DNA from: Hyphomicrobiales bacterium
Lineage (GTDB): Bacteria; Pseudomonadota; Alphaproteobacteria; Rhizobiales; Xanthobacteraceae
NCBI GenBank assembly: GCA_003164375.1
Contig: PLTE01000086.1
Span: 1-8,696 of the forward strand
Direction: 5' to 3'
DNA length: 8,696 bases
A program made the position numbers and the translations under genes. Positions 1 to 6,855 of this stretch are shown piece after piece; within the stretch, counting starts at the first letter, position 1; every line of letters starts with the position of its first letter. The notes under the pieces are model-generated. The model did no database searches. It was not told where the DNA came from and saw only the letters and a list, made by a program, of their open reading frames with translations.

Positions 1-399
1 GAAGACCCGCGCCACAAGGGCGAGCGGCCGGATCTGAAGAATAAGGTCACCATCCCGGACGTGCTATTGCAGGCGCATTCGGCGTCGCTCGGCCTGACAT
101 TTTATGACGGCGCGGAGTTTCCGGCAGAATATCGGGGCAGCATTTTCGCCGCGGAACATGGCTCGTGGAATCGCTCAAACCGCACCGGCTACAAAATCAT
201 CCGCGTCGTCTTAAGGGACGGCGTTCCGACCGGCGAATACGACGATTTCGCCACCGGATTCGTGATCAACGACTCCGAGGTCTGGGGCCGTCCCGTCGGC
301 GTCGCCGTGGATAAGGATGGGGCGCTCTTGGTCTCGGAGGACTCAAGCGGCACGATCTGGCGCATTTCCTATACCGGCAAAGCTGCCGAAGCCCGCTAA
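1..399 (+). CDS. PQQ-dependent sugar dehydrogenase (glucose/sorbosone dehydrogenase family), C-terminal fragment
   Basis: This is the 3' end of a gene that starts before the window; 132 residues are visible, open from base 1 to a TAA at 397-399. Members of the family are periplasmic beta-propeller enzymes that oxidise aldose sugars with PQQ as cofactor. Visible family hallmarks are HSASLGLTFYDG (visible residues 26-37), AEHGSWNR (51-58), and a final blade GRPVGVAVDKDG (96-107) followed by LLVSEDSSGTIWRI. This ending is typical of the soluble glucose/sorbosone dehydrogenase group, so the end appears complete. The N-terminus, signal peptide and most of the active site lie outside the window, so substrate cannot be judged. 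The next gene begins 80 bases later on the same strand, behind its own promoter candidate. Confidence 0.85.
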   Translation, partial: EDPRHKGERPDLKNKVTIPDVLLQAHSASLGLTFYDGAEFPAEYRGSIFAAEHGSWNRSNRTGYKIIRVVLRDGVPTGEYDDFATGFVINDSEVWGRPVGVAVDKDGALLVSEDSSGTIWRISYTGKAAEAR

Positions 400-419
400 G
401 ACGAAGCCCAAGCGTTCGA

Positions 420-444
420 GGAACACTCGACCGCACAAGGCGTT
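420..444 (+). promoter_or_regulatory. Candidate EcfG/RpoE2 general-stress sigma factor promoter
   Basis: GGAAC lies at 420-424 and CGTT at 441-444, with 16 bases between them. This fits the known alphaproteobacterial EcfG consensus (GGAAC, 16-17 bases, CGTT; written for Sinorhizobium RpoE2 as GGAAC-N18-19-TT). It sits in the only non-coding gap ahead of the MFS-otsB-GH15 run and points towards it. Transcription would start about 6-10 bases after the CGTT, leaving roughly 20-30 bases of leader before the ATG at 480. General-stress control of trehalose genes is established in rhizobia, which makes the placement sensible. The same 9-base pattern also occurs once inside the MFS gene on the other strand, so chance is not excluded. 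Confidence 0.6.
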
Positions 445-479
445 AGTAGCGAGAAGCCCGGGCTTGGCGGCATTCGGAT

Positions 480-2009
480 ATGGATTCATACGCAGGCGAC
501 GTATTTCCGCGTTTTCTCTCCAATTTGCAGTTTGCCCCGCGTCCGCCGCCGCGGAACCGGGCAACGGATGATATTGCCCCCGCCGTCCAAATCGGCGCCA
601 TTATTGCGACCGACATCCCCGCCCGCCTCGACGTGCTGCCGTTCGGACGCTTTCACCTCTTGGTGATCGTGGCGCTCGGCATCACCTGGATTCTCGACGG
701 CCTCGAAGTGACGCTAGCCGGCGCGCTTTCCGGCGAACTCAAGGCCAGTACGGCGTTAGGCTTGAGCGACGCGCAAATCGGCCTTGCGGGCAGCTGTTAC
801 CTCGCCGGTGCGGTGCTGGGTGCGTTTTTGTTCGGATGGCTGACCGATCGCCTGGGGCGTAAAAAGCTATTTACGATCACGCTCGCCGTCTATCTCGTTG
901 CGACCGCCGCCAGTGGGCTGGCGTGGAACGCCTTAAGCTTCGTTTTGTTCCGTTTTCTCACCGGGGCCGGCATCGGCGGCGAATACACTGCCATCAATTC
1001 GACAATCCAGGAGCTTATCCCAGCACGGTTCCGCGGCTGGACCGACCTCCTGATCAACGGCAGTTTCTGGATCGGTGCGGCGTTGGGCGCGGGCGGTTCG
1101 CTCATTCTACTCAATCCCGCCGTCATCGATCCGGCAATTGGCTGGCGGCTTGCTTTCCTGTTCGGCGCCACAATCGGACTTGTGATTCTCGTGATGCGAC
1201 TTTGGATTCCAGAAAGCCCACGCTGGCTGGTGACGCACGGCTTCGCGGCTGAGGCCGACGCCGTCATGCGCGGCATCGAAGCGCGTCTCGGCCGCGGTGA
1301 ACGTCTTGCGGCGAACAAGACGGTGCGGCTGCGCACGCGCACCCACACGCCATTGACCGACGTCGCGCGCGCTTTGCTCAAGACTTACCGGGCGCGCACG
1401 CTCGTGGGCTTGAGCCTGATGGCGGCACAGGCTTTTTTCTACAACGCGATCTTCTTCACCTATGCGTTGATCCTGACCGACTTCTACGGCACCCCGTCCG
1501 ACCAGGTCGGCTGGTACATCCTGCCGTTCGCCGCGGGCAATGTACTGGGGCCGCTATTGCTCGGCCGTCTGTTCGATACGATCGGACGCAAGGTGATGAT
1601 CGCTTCGACCTACGCGGCTTCCGGCATCCTTTTGACCGTGACCGCCGAATTGTTCAGCCACGATCTTCTTTCGGCGCAGACGCTGACGATCGCCTGGATG
1701 ATCGTGTTCTTCTTCGCCTCCGCGGCGGCGAGCTCGGCCTATCTCACGGTCAGCGAGATTTTTCCGTTGGAGATCCGCGCGCTGGCGATCGCCTTCTTTT
1801 ACGCCATCGGCACCGGCGCCGGCGGCATCGCCGGGCCGCTGTTGCTCGGCATGCTGATCAATACCGGCTCACGCTCAAGCGTCGCCATGGGCTACATCGT
1901 CGGCGCGCTGCTGATGCTCGGCGCAGCGGCGGCCGAAGCACTGTGGGGCGTCGCCGCTGAACGTAAGTCCCTCGAAACGGTGTCGCGGCCGCTTGCGCTG
2001 ATCGACTGA
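480..2009 (+). CDS. MFS transporter, sugar-porter-like (12 TM)
   Basis: A 509-residue inner-membrane major facilitator protein. The hydrophobic core runs from about residue 58 to 492 and fits 12 helices with a cytoplasmic loop near 250-300. Motif A is present in both halves: GWLTDRLGRKK at 119-129 and GRLFDTIGRKV at 362-372. The sugar-porter signature PESPRWL is at 244-250, and an E-x-FP-x-x-x-R motif at 425-433. These place it among sugar/organic-acid proton symporters; the substrate cannot be read from sequence. The ATG at 480 is the first start after two in-frame TAG stops at 444-449, but it has no clear ribosome binding site, and the first ~45 residues look unconserved, so the true start may lie downstream. 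It heads a run with otsB (26-base gap) and a GH15 gene, so a sugar related to trehalose or glucan turnover is a reasonable guess. Confidence 0.88.
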   Translation: MDSYAGDVFPRFLSNLQFAPRPPPRNRATDDIAPAVQIGAIIATDIPARLDVLPFGRFHLLVIVALGITWILDGLEVTLAGALSGELKASTALGLSDAQIGLAGSCYLAGAVLGAFLFGWLTDRLGRKKLFTITLAVYLVATAASGLAWNALSFVLFRFLTGAGIGGEYTAINSTIQELIPARFRGWTDLLINGSFWIGAALGAGGSLILLNPAVIDPAIGWRLAFLFGATIGLVILVMRLWIPESPRWLVTHGFAAEADAVMRGIEARLGRGERLAANKTVRLRTRTHTPLTDVARALLKTYRARTLVGLSLMAAQAFFYNAIFFTYALILTDFYGTPSDQVGWYILPFAAGNVLGPLLLGRLFDTIGRKVMIASTYAASGILLTVTAELFSHDLLSAQTLTIAWMIVFFFASAAASSAYLTVSEIFPLEIRALAIAFFYAIGTGAGGIAGPLLLGMLINTGSRSSVAMGYIVGALLMLGAAAAEALWGVAAERKSLETVSRPLALID

Positions 2010-2035
2010 ACAACAGAGAAAGAGCGGATTCGCAG

Positions 2036-2842
2036 ATGAACTTGGAAATCTCGGCTTTAGCCGGTTCGGGCCTCGGCATTACGGACCTCAATATGGAACT
2101 TGCCGAAATCTCGCTCGTGCCCGACTTGCGTAAATGCGCGATCCTGCTCGACATCGACGGCACCATTCTTGATCTCGCGCCGTCGCCGCAACAGGTCTGG
2201 GTACCGACGGAGCTGCGCCAGACGCTGGCGCGGCTCGACGCCCTGACCGGCGGCGCGGTGGCATTGGTTTCCGGCCGCTCGCTGACCGACATCGATCTTA
2301 TATTTTCGCCGTTACAGCTCGCCGCGATCGGCGGCCACGGCGCGGAACTGCGCCCGATCGCCGGCGGCGAATCGCTCAAGCGGGCGCCGCCGCTCGGCGC
2401 GGCGTTCAGGCGCGAGCTCGCCAGCATCAGCGAACTCGGCCCCGGCATTCTCGCCGAGGACAAGGGTTATTCCCTCGCATTGCACTACCGGCTGGCGCCC
2501 GAAAAAGGCGAAGCGGTGCGCGACGCCGTCGAAAGTGTCTGCGCCGCGGCGGCACCGGGCACGGTCGAGATCCTGCCCGGCAAGCTCGTCGTCGAGATCA
2601 AGGCGGCCGGCATCAACAAGGCCAATGCGGTCTGCGAACTAATGAACTACGCGCCGTTCACCGGCCGCAACCCGATCTTCATCGGCGACGATACGACCGA
2701 CGAGCCGGTGTTCGGCGTCATTTCGCAATTCGGCGGCCTGGGCTTTTCGGTCGGCCGGATCGCGCTTGGCGTCAACGGATATTTCGACAAACCCGAATCG
2801 GTACGCGCCTGGCTTACGCGCATCGCCAATCAAGGCCAATAA
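2036..2842 (+). CDS. otsB: Trehalose-6-phosphate phosphatase
   Basis: A 268-residue HAD-superfamily enzyme that removes phosphate from trehalose 6-phosphate to give trehalose, the last step of the OtsA/OtsB pathway, in the cytoplasm. All HAD motifs are visible: DIDGT at 39-43 (D39 nucleophile, D41 acid/base), SGR at 79-81, the lysine region GKLVVEIK at 182-189 with NK at 194-195, and GDDTTDE at 217-223 binding Mg. IGGHGAE at 98-104 is also typical of trehalose phosphatases. Length matches bacterial OtsB. The ATG at 2036 follows a purine-rich stretch (GAGAAAGAG, 2016-2024); a second in-frame ATG at 2093, 19 codons on, lies closer to the usual family start, so the N-terminus is uncertain. It is flanked by an MFS gene and a GH15 gene in one apparent operon. 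The partner synthase otsA is not seen in the window. Confidence 0.9.
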   Translation: MNLEISALAGSGLGITDLNMELAEISLVPDLRKCAILLDIDGTILDLAPSPQQVWVPTELRQTLARLDALTGGAVALVSGRSLTDIDLIFSPLQLAAIGGHGAELRPIAGGESLKRAPPLGAAFRRELASISELGPGILAEDKGYSLALHYRLAPEKGEAVRDAVESVCAAAAPGTVEILPGKLVVEIKAAGINKANAVCELMNYAPFTGRNPIFIGDDTTDEPVFGVISQFGGLGFSVGRIALGVNGYFDKPESVRAWLTRIANQGQ

Positions 2843-2863
2843 ACCGAGTAATGGCAGCGCATA

Positions 2864-4732
2864 ATGAATGATTTTAATTCCACGGCCGACGTGATCAGCC
2901 GAACGGTCTCGCAGCGCGGTTCCACGCCGGAGCACGGCGGCATGATCGATCACGGCCTTGACGTCGCAATCATCGGCAACGGCCGCACCGCCGCCTTGGT
3001 CGATCCGTGCTCGCGGATCGTTTGGTGGTGCTATCCGCGCTTCGACGGCGACCCGATCTTTTGCCGATTGGTCGCGGGGCGGCAAGAAAAGGGATTCTCC
3101 GACGTCGTGCTCGACGATATGGCGGAGTTCAGTTCCGAATATGTCCGCAATACCGCAATCGTATCCACCGTGCTCACCGACCGGCATGGCGGCAAGGTGA
3201 AGATCACCGATTTTGCGCCGCGCTTCCGTCAGTTCGGACGCGTATTCCGTCCGCCGCAGCTCTATCGCATCATCGAGCCGATCGCCGGGCTGCCACGCGT
3301 CACCATCCGGATGCGGCCGACCTGCGATTACGGCAAACCGCTGCCGCGCCGCTCGCTCGGCAGCAACCACATCCGTTATTCCGACGATTCGACCGTGATC
3401 CGCCTGACCACGGATGCGCCGCTGTCGCTGATCGACGGCGAAGCGCCATTTGTGCTGACGCGGCCGCTGCATCTCGTGTTCGGGCCGGACGAACCGTTCA
3501 CCGACGATCTGCAGAAGACTTGCCGCGATTTCGCCGAACGCACGCGCGATTACTGGATGGAATGGGTGCGCCGGCTGTCGATTTCGTATGATTGGCAGGA
3601 GGCCATCATCCGCGCCGCAATCACACTGAAACTCTCCAATTTCGATGAGACCGGCGGCATCATCGCTGCCCACACCACCTCGATCCCGGAAGCGCCGTCC
3701 TCCGGCCGCACCTGGGATTACCGCTATTGCTGGCTGCGCGACGCTTATTTCGTCGTCCAGGCGCTCAACCGCATCGGCGCCACGCGCACCATGGAGGAGT
3801 TCATCTCGTTCACGCTGTCGATCGCGGCAAACCCGGATCTCGAACTGCGGCCGCTCTATAGCGTGGTGCCTTCGACCGCACTCGAGGAGCGGATCGCGCC
3901 CGACCTCGAGGGCTATCGCGGCGACGGGCCGGTGCGCGTCGGCAACGCTGCTGTCCATCAGGTGCAGCACGACGCCTATGGCAGCGTCATCCTCGCCGCC
4001 ATGCCGATGTTCTTCGACCGGCGTCTGCCCAGACCGGGTGACGAGGGGCTTTTTCATCTGCTTGAATCCCTCGGCAACCGCGCCGCCGCCAAGGCGTTCG
4101 AACCCGACGCCGGCATCTGGGAGTATCGCGGCCGCCAGCGCATCCACACTCATTCGGCGGCGATGTGCTGGGCCGGATGCCAGCGGCTCGCCGCGATCGC
4201 CATGCGGCTTGGACTTGAGAGCCGCGCTAAATATTGGAATTCGATCGCGGAACCGATGCACGCCACGCTCCTCGAGCACGCTTGGAACCAAAAGCGCGGC
4301 GCCTTTACGGCGGCATTCGGCTCGGACGATCTCGACGCCAGCGTGCTGCTGCTGGCCGATCTGGGCGTCGTCGAAGTGGACGATCCGCGCTTTATCTCCA
4401 CGGTCGCCGCGATGGAGCGCGAACTGGTGCGCGAGAAGCACGTCATGCGCTATGCCCGCGAGGACGATTTCGGCATGCCGGTGACCGCGTTCCTGATCTG
4501 CCGGTTCTGGCTGATCGACGCGCTGTGGTCGCTGGGCCGCCGCGAGGCGGCGCACGACCTGTTTGCCGACGCCATGAAACACCGCAACCGCTACGGCCTG
4601 CTGTCGGAGGACGTCGATCCGCAGACCGGCGCGCTGTGGGGCAATTTCCCGCAGACCTATTCGATGGCCGGATTGATCCTCTCGGCGATGCGGCTGTCGC
4701 GCAACTGGGAAGACCGCTATTGGCGGGGGTGA
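2864..4732 (+). CDS. Glycoside hydrolase family 15 protein (glucoamylase/trehalase-like)
   Basis: A 622-residue cytoplasmic GH15 enzyme with no signal peptide. Family members are inverting enzymes that release glucose from alpha-glucans; one branch (known in mycobacteria and archaea) hydrolyses trehalose. The N-terminal beta-sandwich domain covers about 30-220 and includes TAALVDPCSRIVWWCYPRFD (42-61). The (alpha/alpha)6 catalytic barrel follows, with TWDYRYCWLRDA at 283-294, GNAAVHQVQHDAYG at 360-373, the general-acid site DAGIWEYRG with E420, and the general-base site LLSEDVDP with E582, then GNFPQTYS at 593-600. Both catalytic glutamates are present and length is normal, so it should be active. 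It begins 21 bases after otsB. The ATG at 2864 has a weak ribosome binding site; an in-frame ATG at 2942 has GGAG nine bases upstream and would start right at the conserved domain. Trehalase activity is inferred from context only. Confidence 0.87.
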   Translation: MNDFNSTADVISRTVSQRGSTPEHGGMIDHGLDVAIIGNGRTAALVDPCSRIVWWCYPRFDGDPIFCRLVAGRQEKGFSDVVLDDMAEFSSEYVRNTAIVSTVLTDRHGGKVKITDFAPRFRQFGRVFRPPQLYRIIEPIAGLPRVTIRMRPTCDYGKPLPRRSLGSNHIRYSDDSTVIRLTTDAPLSLIDGEAPFVLTRPLHLVFGPDEPFTDDLQKTCRDFAERTRDYWMEWVRRLSISYDWQEAIIRAAITLKLSNFDETGGIIAAHTTSIPEAPSSGRTWDYRYCWLRDAYFVVQALNRIGATRTMEEFISFTLSIAANPDLELRPLYSVVPSTALEERIAPDLEGYRGDGPVRVGNAAVHQVQHDAYGSVILAAMPMFFDRRLPRPGDEGLFHLLESLGNRAAAKAFEPDAGIWEYRGRQRIHTHSAAMCWAGCQRLAAIAMRLGLESRAKYWNSIAEPMHATLLEHAWNQKRGAFTAAFGSDDLDASVLLLADLGVVEVDDPRFISTVAAMERELVREKHVMRYAREDDFGMPVTAFLICRFWLIDALWSLGRREAAHDLFADAMKHRNRYGLLSEDVDPQTGALWGNFPQTYSMAGLILSAMRLSRNWEDRYWRG

Positions 4733-4831
4733 GCGGGGCCAAAGCGCAGCATCAAGAACCGGCCGGTCTGCTTTTACGCGGCTCGTATTTGTTTATTTCG
4801 CGACCCCGCCGCCCGGATTCCAACTTCACCA

Positions 4832-4860
4832 TTGACAACTGTAAATTGTATCGCGATTCT
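4832..4860 (+). promoter_or_regulatory. Candidate housekeeping promoter for the DUF262 gene
   Basis: A perfect -35 hexamer TTGACA lies at 4832-4837, and 17 bases on there is a weak -10 candidate GATTCT (4855-4860), which keeps the important A and final T. The stretch 4830-4862 is clearly more A/T-rich than its surroundings, as expected of a promoter, and lies 36 bases before the likely ATG at 4896. An 8-base palindrome ATCGCGAT (4850-4857) overlaps the -10 and could be an operator, but it may be chance. The rest of the gap after the GH15 gene (4733-4895) shows a 10-base palindrome at 4758-4767 followed by CTTTT, too short a stem to call a terminator. Confidence 0.35.
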
Positions 4861-4895
4861 TAGGCGCGCTGGCTGTTGTGGTGGGGGACTGGAGT

Positions 4896-6580
4896 ATGGC
4901 GTACGCGTCAGTCACGATTAAGGATATCGTCGAGCGGTCGGTCAATCACAAATGGAGTATCCCGGAGTTTCAGCGCGGCTTTGTTTGGAAGGCGACTCAA
5001 GTCCGCGACCTGATCGAATCGCTTTGGCTGCGCTACCCGGTCGGCACCCTTTTGGTGTGGGACAGTTCGGTGCCGGTGCAAACGCGAAGCGCCTCCGACG
5101 CACACGCTCCCGATCTGTGGGTCGTCGACGGACAACAGCGCACCACCGCGCTCTGCATCTTGAACGGGCGCAAGCCGTATTGGTGGTGCAGCGCCGACGA
5201 CTGGGAAAAAACCGTTCGCAAATACGACATTCGGTTCGACGTCCACACCAAAGAGCACCCGTTCTTTGTCGTCGCCAACGCCGCGACCCGGCGCGTTCGA
5301 GGCTCGCGCTACATTCCAGTCAACACGCTTCTGACGCTCGATGCCAGCCGCGAAGGCGACCTGCAGGCACTCGAGCTTGCCCGGCAAGTCAAGCTCGACG
5401 GGTTTTGCGACGGAATGGACGTCACCGAAGTCTATACCCGGCTGGACCGGGTGCGAAAAATCAGGGGCATGGAGGTTGTCACGATTACGGTCGACAACGA
5501 CCTCGAAGACGTCGTCGAGGTCTTCTCCCGGCTCAACAGCCGCGGCACGCGGGTTACCGAGGCGGATATTTATCTCGGCGTCGTCGCCGCCCGCACGCCC
5601 GGCTGGGTCGCGACAATTTTTTGCCTTTCGTCTCGCAGGTCACCGAACTCGGCTTTGAGGTTTCGCCGAACCTGGTTTTCCGCACCATGACCGGAATCGG
5701 CAAGAAGGCGGTCCGCTATCGATCGATCGAAACTTCGTTCTGGAACGCGACATCGATCGGACCGGTGTGGGAGCGCACCAAAAAAGCCTGGGGCTTGGCG
5801 ATCAAGCACCTGAAAGATTACGATATCCCGGGCAATGCGTTGCTTCCGGCCGACAACGCCTTGGTCACGCTCACCGCATTGCTCGATAAATTTCCCGACC
5901 AGGATTTCTCCCCGGCGTTTTACTGGTTCCTGCAGGCGTCCCGGTTCAGCCGCTATTCCAGCTCGTCGACGTCCTCGATGGAGGAGGATTTGCGGGAGGT
6001 TGCCGAATCCGTCAGTTTTACCGAGGCGTTGGAGCGGCTCCTGGTGCGCATCCGCCACCTGCCGCCGCTGACGGCCGACGATTTCTTGCGCGATTACGGC
6101 GACACCCGGTTCGGCCGCCTGCTCTTGTACCTTCTGGTTTTGCGCAACAGAGCGCTTGACTGGGATCAACGCGGCGTTCGCATTGGTTTTGATGGCGCCG
6201 AGCTTTTGGCCGGCTTTCAGCCGCAGCTGCATCACGTCTTTCCCAAGAAATTTCTGGAAGATCACGTCGATTGCGATTTGGTCGATGCGCTGGCCAACAT
6301 CGCCATCATTGGGCCGACCATTAATATTCGGATTTCAAAGCAAAATCCGATGGATTACATCCCGAAATACAAGATCACTGCTGAGAAGCTGCGCCAGCAA
6401 TTTATCTCGGGACAGATTACCAGCACCACGGTCGAGCACTATCCGGCCTGGGTTCGCAAGCGCGCAGAGGAGCTTGCGGCGGCCGGCAATGACTTTCTCG
6501 AATCGTTACGCGGCGATCTCAAATTGCCCGCCATTTCCGCCGACCTTGAACAGCAGGAGCATGCGTTTGCCGCGGCGTAA
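4896..6580 (+). pseudogene. DUF262 + HNH (GmrSD-like) nuclease gene with a -1 frameshift
   Basis: Two frames together encode one ~561-residue protein of the DUF262/GmrSD type. Relatives are NTP-dependent Type IV restriction enzymes acting on modified phage DNA. The first frame (4896 to about 5609; open to TGA at 5690) carries the DUF262 part: IPEFQRGFVW (22-31), VVDGQQRTTAL (76-86), FSRLNSRG (210-217) and D224. The second frame (from about 5609 to TAA at 6580) carries the rest, ending in an HNH-like site: HHVFPKKFL with H446/H447, then N468 and N477. The frame changes between GWV (ending 5609) and DNFLPF; one missing base explains it, either a C at 5609 or a T in the six-T run at 5616-5621. 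All motifs survive, so the break is recent or a sequence error. The ATG at 4896 follows GGGGG (4882-4886); an upstream in-frame GTG at 4878 is possible. No partner gene is adjacent. Confidence 0.8.
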
Positions 6581-6597
6581 GCGCGAGAGTCTTTGTT

Positions 6598-6639
6598 GGA
6601 GCATGATCTTTTCCGAAAGCCGGTTTCCACCCCCTTCGA
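6598..6639. repeat. Rhizobiales-type interspersed palindromic repeat, degenerate
   Basis: The stretch starting GGAGCATGATCTTTTCCG at 6598, then AAAGCCGGTTTCCAC, matches from memory a short palindromic element scattered between genes in Bradyrhizobium and related genomes, in which the right half mirrors the left (TTTTCGGATCATGCTCC). Here the left arm is well preserved, while the right side (about 6631-6648) is decayed, keeping only a loose match to the mirror. It begins 18 bases after the stop of the DUF262 gene and touches the broken end of the small minus-strand gene. Only one copy was seen in the window. Family identity is from recollection; a genome-wide copy count would settle it. Confidence 0.6.
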
Positions 6640-6748
6640 TTGTGCTGCCGTAGCGGTCATTGTGGTAGGCGGACCAATGATCCTCGGCGGCTCCCGCGAT
6701 CGATGCAGGCGTCAATATAAATGCGATTGCGGCCATGACCGAAAGCAC
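6638..6748 (-). pseudogene. Truncated small exported protein gene (5' end only)
   Basis: On the minus strand a GTG start at 6748 lies six bases after a strong ribosome binding site AGGGAG (plus-strand 6755-6760). It encodes a clear signal peptide: short N-terminus, hydrophobic MAAIAFILTP, then ASIAGAA with likely cleavage before EDHW. The mature part reads DHWSAYHNDRYGSTIE, a pattern I associate with small secreted alphaproteobacterial proteins of unknown function that continue with a proline-rich stretch. Here the protein-like sequence stops at the interspersed repeat. The frame stays open to 6506 (80 codons), but that tail is just antisense of the repeat and of the DUF262 gene, so it is not credible protein. 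An in-frame ATG at 6736 is an alternative start. Most likely a remnant whose body was lost by rearrangement at the repeat. A short functional exported peptide is less likely. Confidence 0.5.
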
Positions 6749-6844
6749 TCTAATCTCCCTGATGCCGGCTCTGTGGCAGTCGTCAAAGAAAATGCGACAA
6801 AAGCCGAGCACGGCGAGGCATGACCGGCAATTTGAGCCTAATAC

Positions 6845-6850
6845 GGGAGG
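6845..6850 (+). promoter_or_regulatory. Ribosome binding site deciding a TTG start
   Basis: GGGAGG at 6845-6850 is the strongest Shine-Dalgarno match near the carbonic anhydrase gene, five bases before an in-frame TTG at 6856. The upstream ATG at 6820 has only a GAGG almost touching the start codon. This favours TTG as the real start, giving a protein beginning MCENCS. Confidence 0.6.
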
Positions 6851-6855
6851 CAGAA

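Noticed and set aside
454..465. 12-base palindrome AAGCCCGGGCTT ahead of the MFS gene
   Set aside because: It is near the predicted transcript start and could be an operator, but it has no loop for a hairpin, shows no second copy, and GC-rich palindromes of this size arise by chance.
925..951. EcfG-like boxes inside the MFS gene (GGAAC-N16-TGTT on +, and GGAAC-N16-CGTT on -)
   Set aside because: They overlap as a near-palindrome within coding sequence with no gene start downstream on either strand. Treated as chance, and a warning that the motif is short.
890..1381. Minus-strand 163-codon open frame inside the MFS gene
   Set aside because: It lies wholly opposite transmembrane coding sequence, has low-complexity Arg/Ser/Ala composition and no ribosome binding site.
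2639..4582. A 647-codon open frame on the minus strand opposite the end of otsB and most of the GH15 gene
   Set aside because: It is rich in Arg, His, Ala, Gly and Asp with no recognisable domain, and mirrors a gene with both GH15 catalytic motifs intact. Long antisense frames are usual in GC-rich genes.
4234..4863. 209-codon + strand open frame overlapping the GH15 3' end and the following gap
   Set aside because: It is Arg-rich out-of-frame translation of GH15 coding sequence. The part beyond 4732 has no coding signs and contains the promoter candidate.
4952..5608. Upstream extension of the second DUF262 frame, open for about 219 codons before the frame break
   Set aside because: The translation is Arg-rich and unlike any domain, while the other frame over the same bases carries the IPEFQR and DGQQR motifs. 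It is only an accidental open stretch.
5609..5621. Programmed -1 ribosomal frameshift at the T run
   Set aside because: The zero-frame codons here (ACA ATT TTT TGC) do not form a proper X-XXY-YYZ slippery heptamer, since ATT would have to re-pair on AAT, and DUF262-HNH proteins are not known to use frameshifting. A lost base is simpler.
5570..6265. Minus-strand 231-codon open frame opposite the DUF262 gene
   Set aside because: It is the antisense of conserved DUF262/HNH motifs and has no domain of its own.
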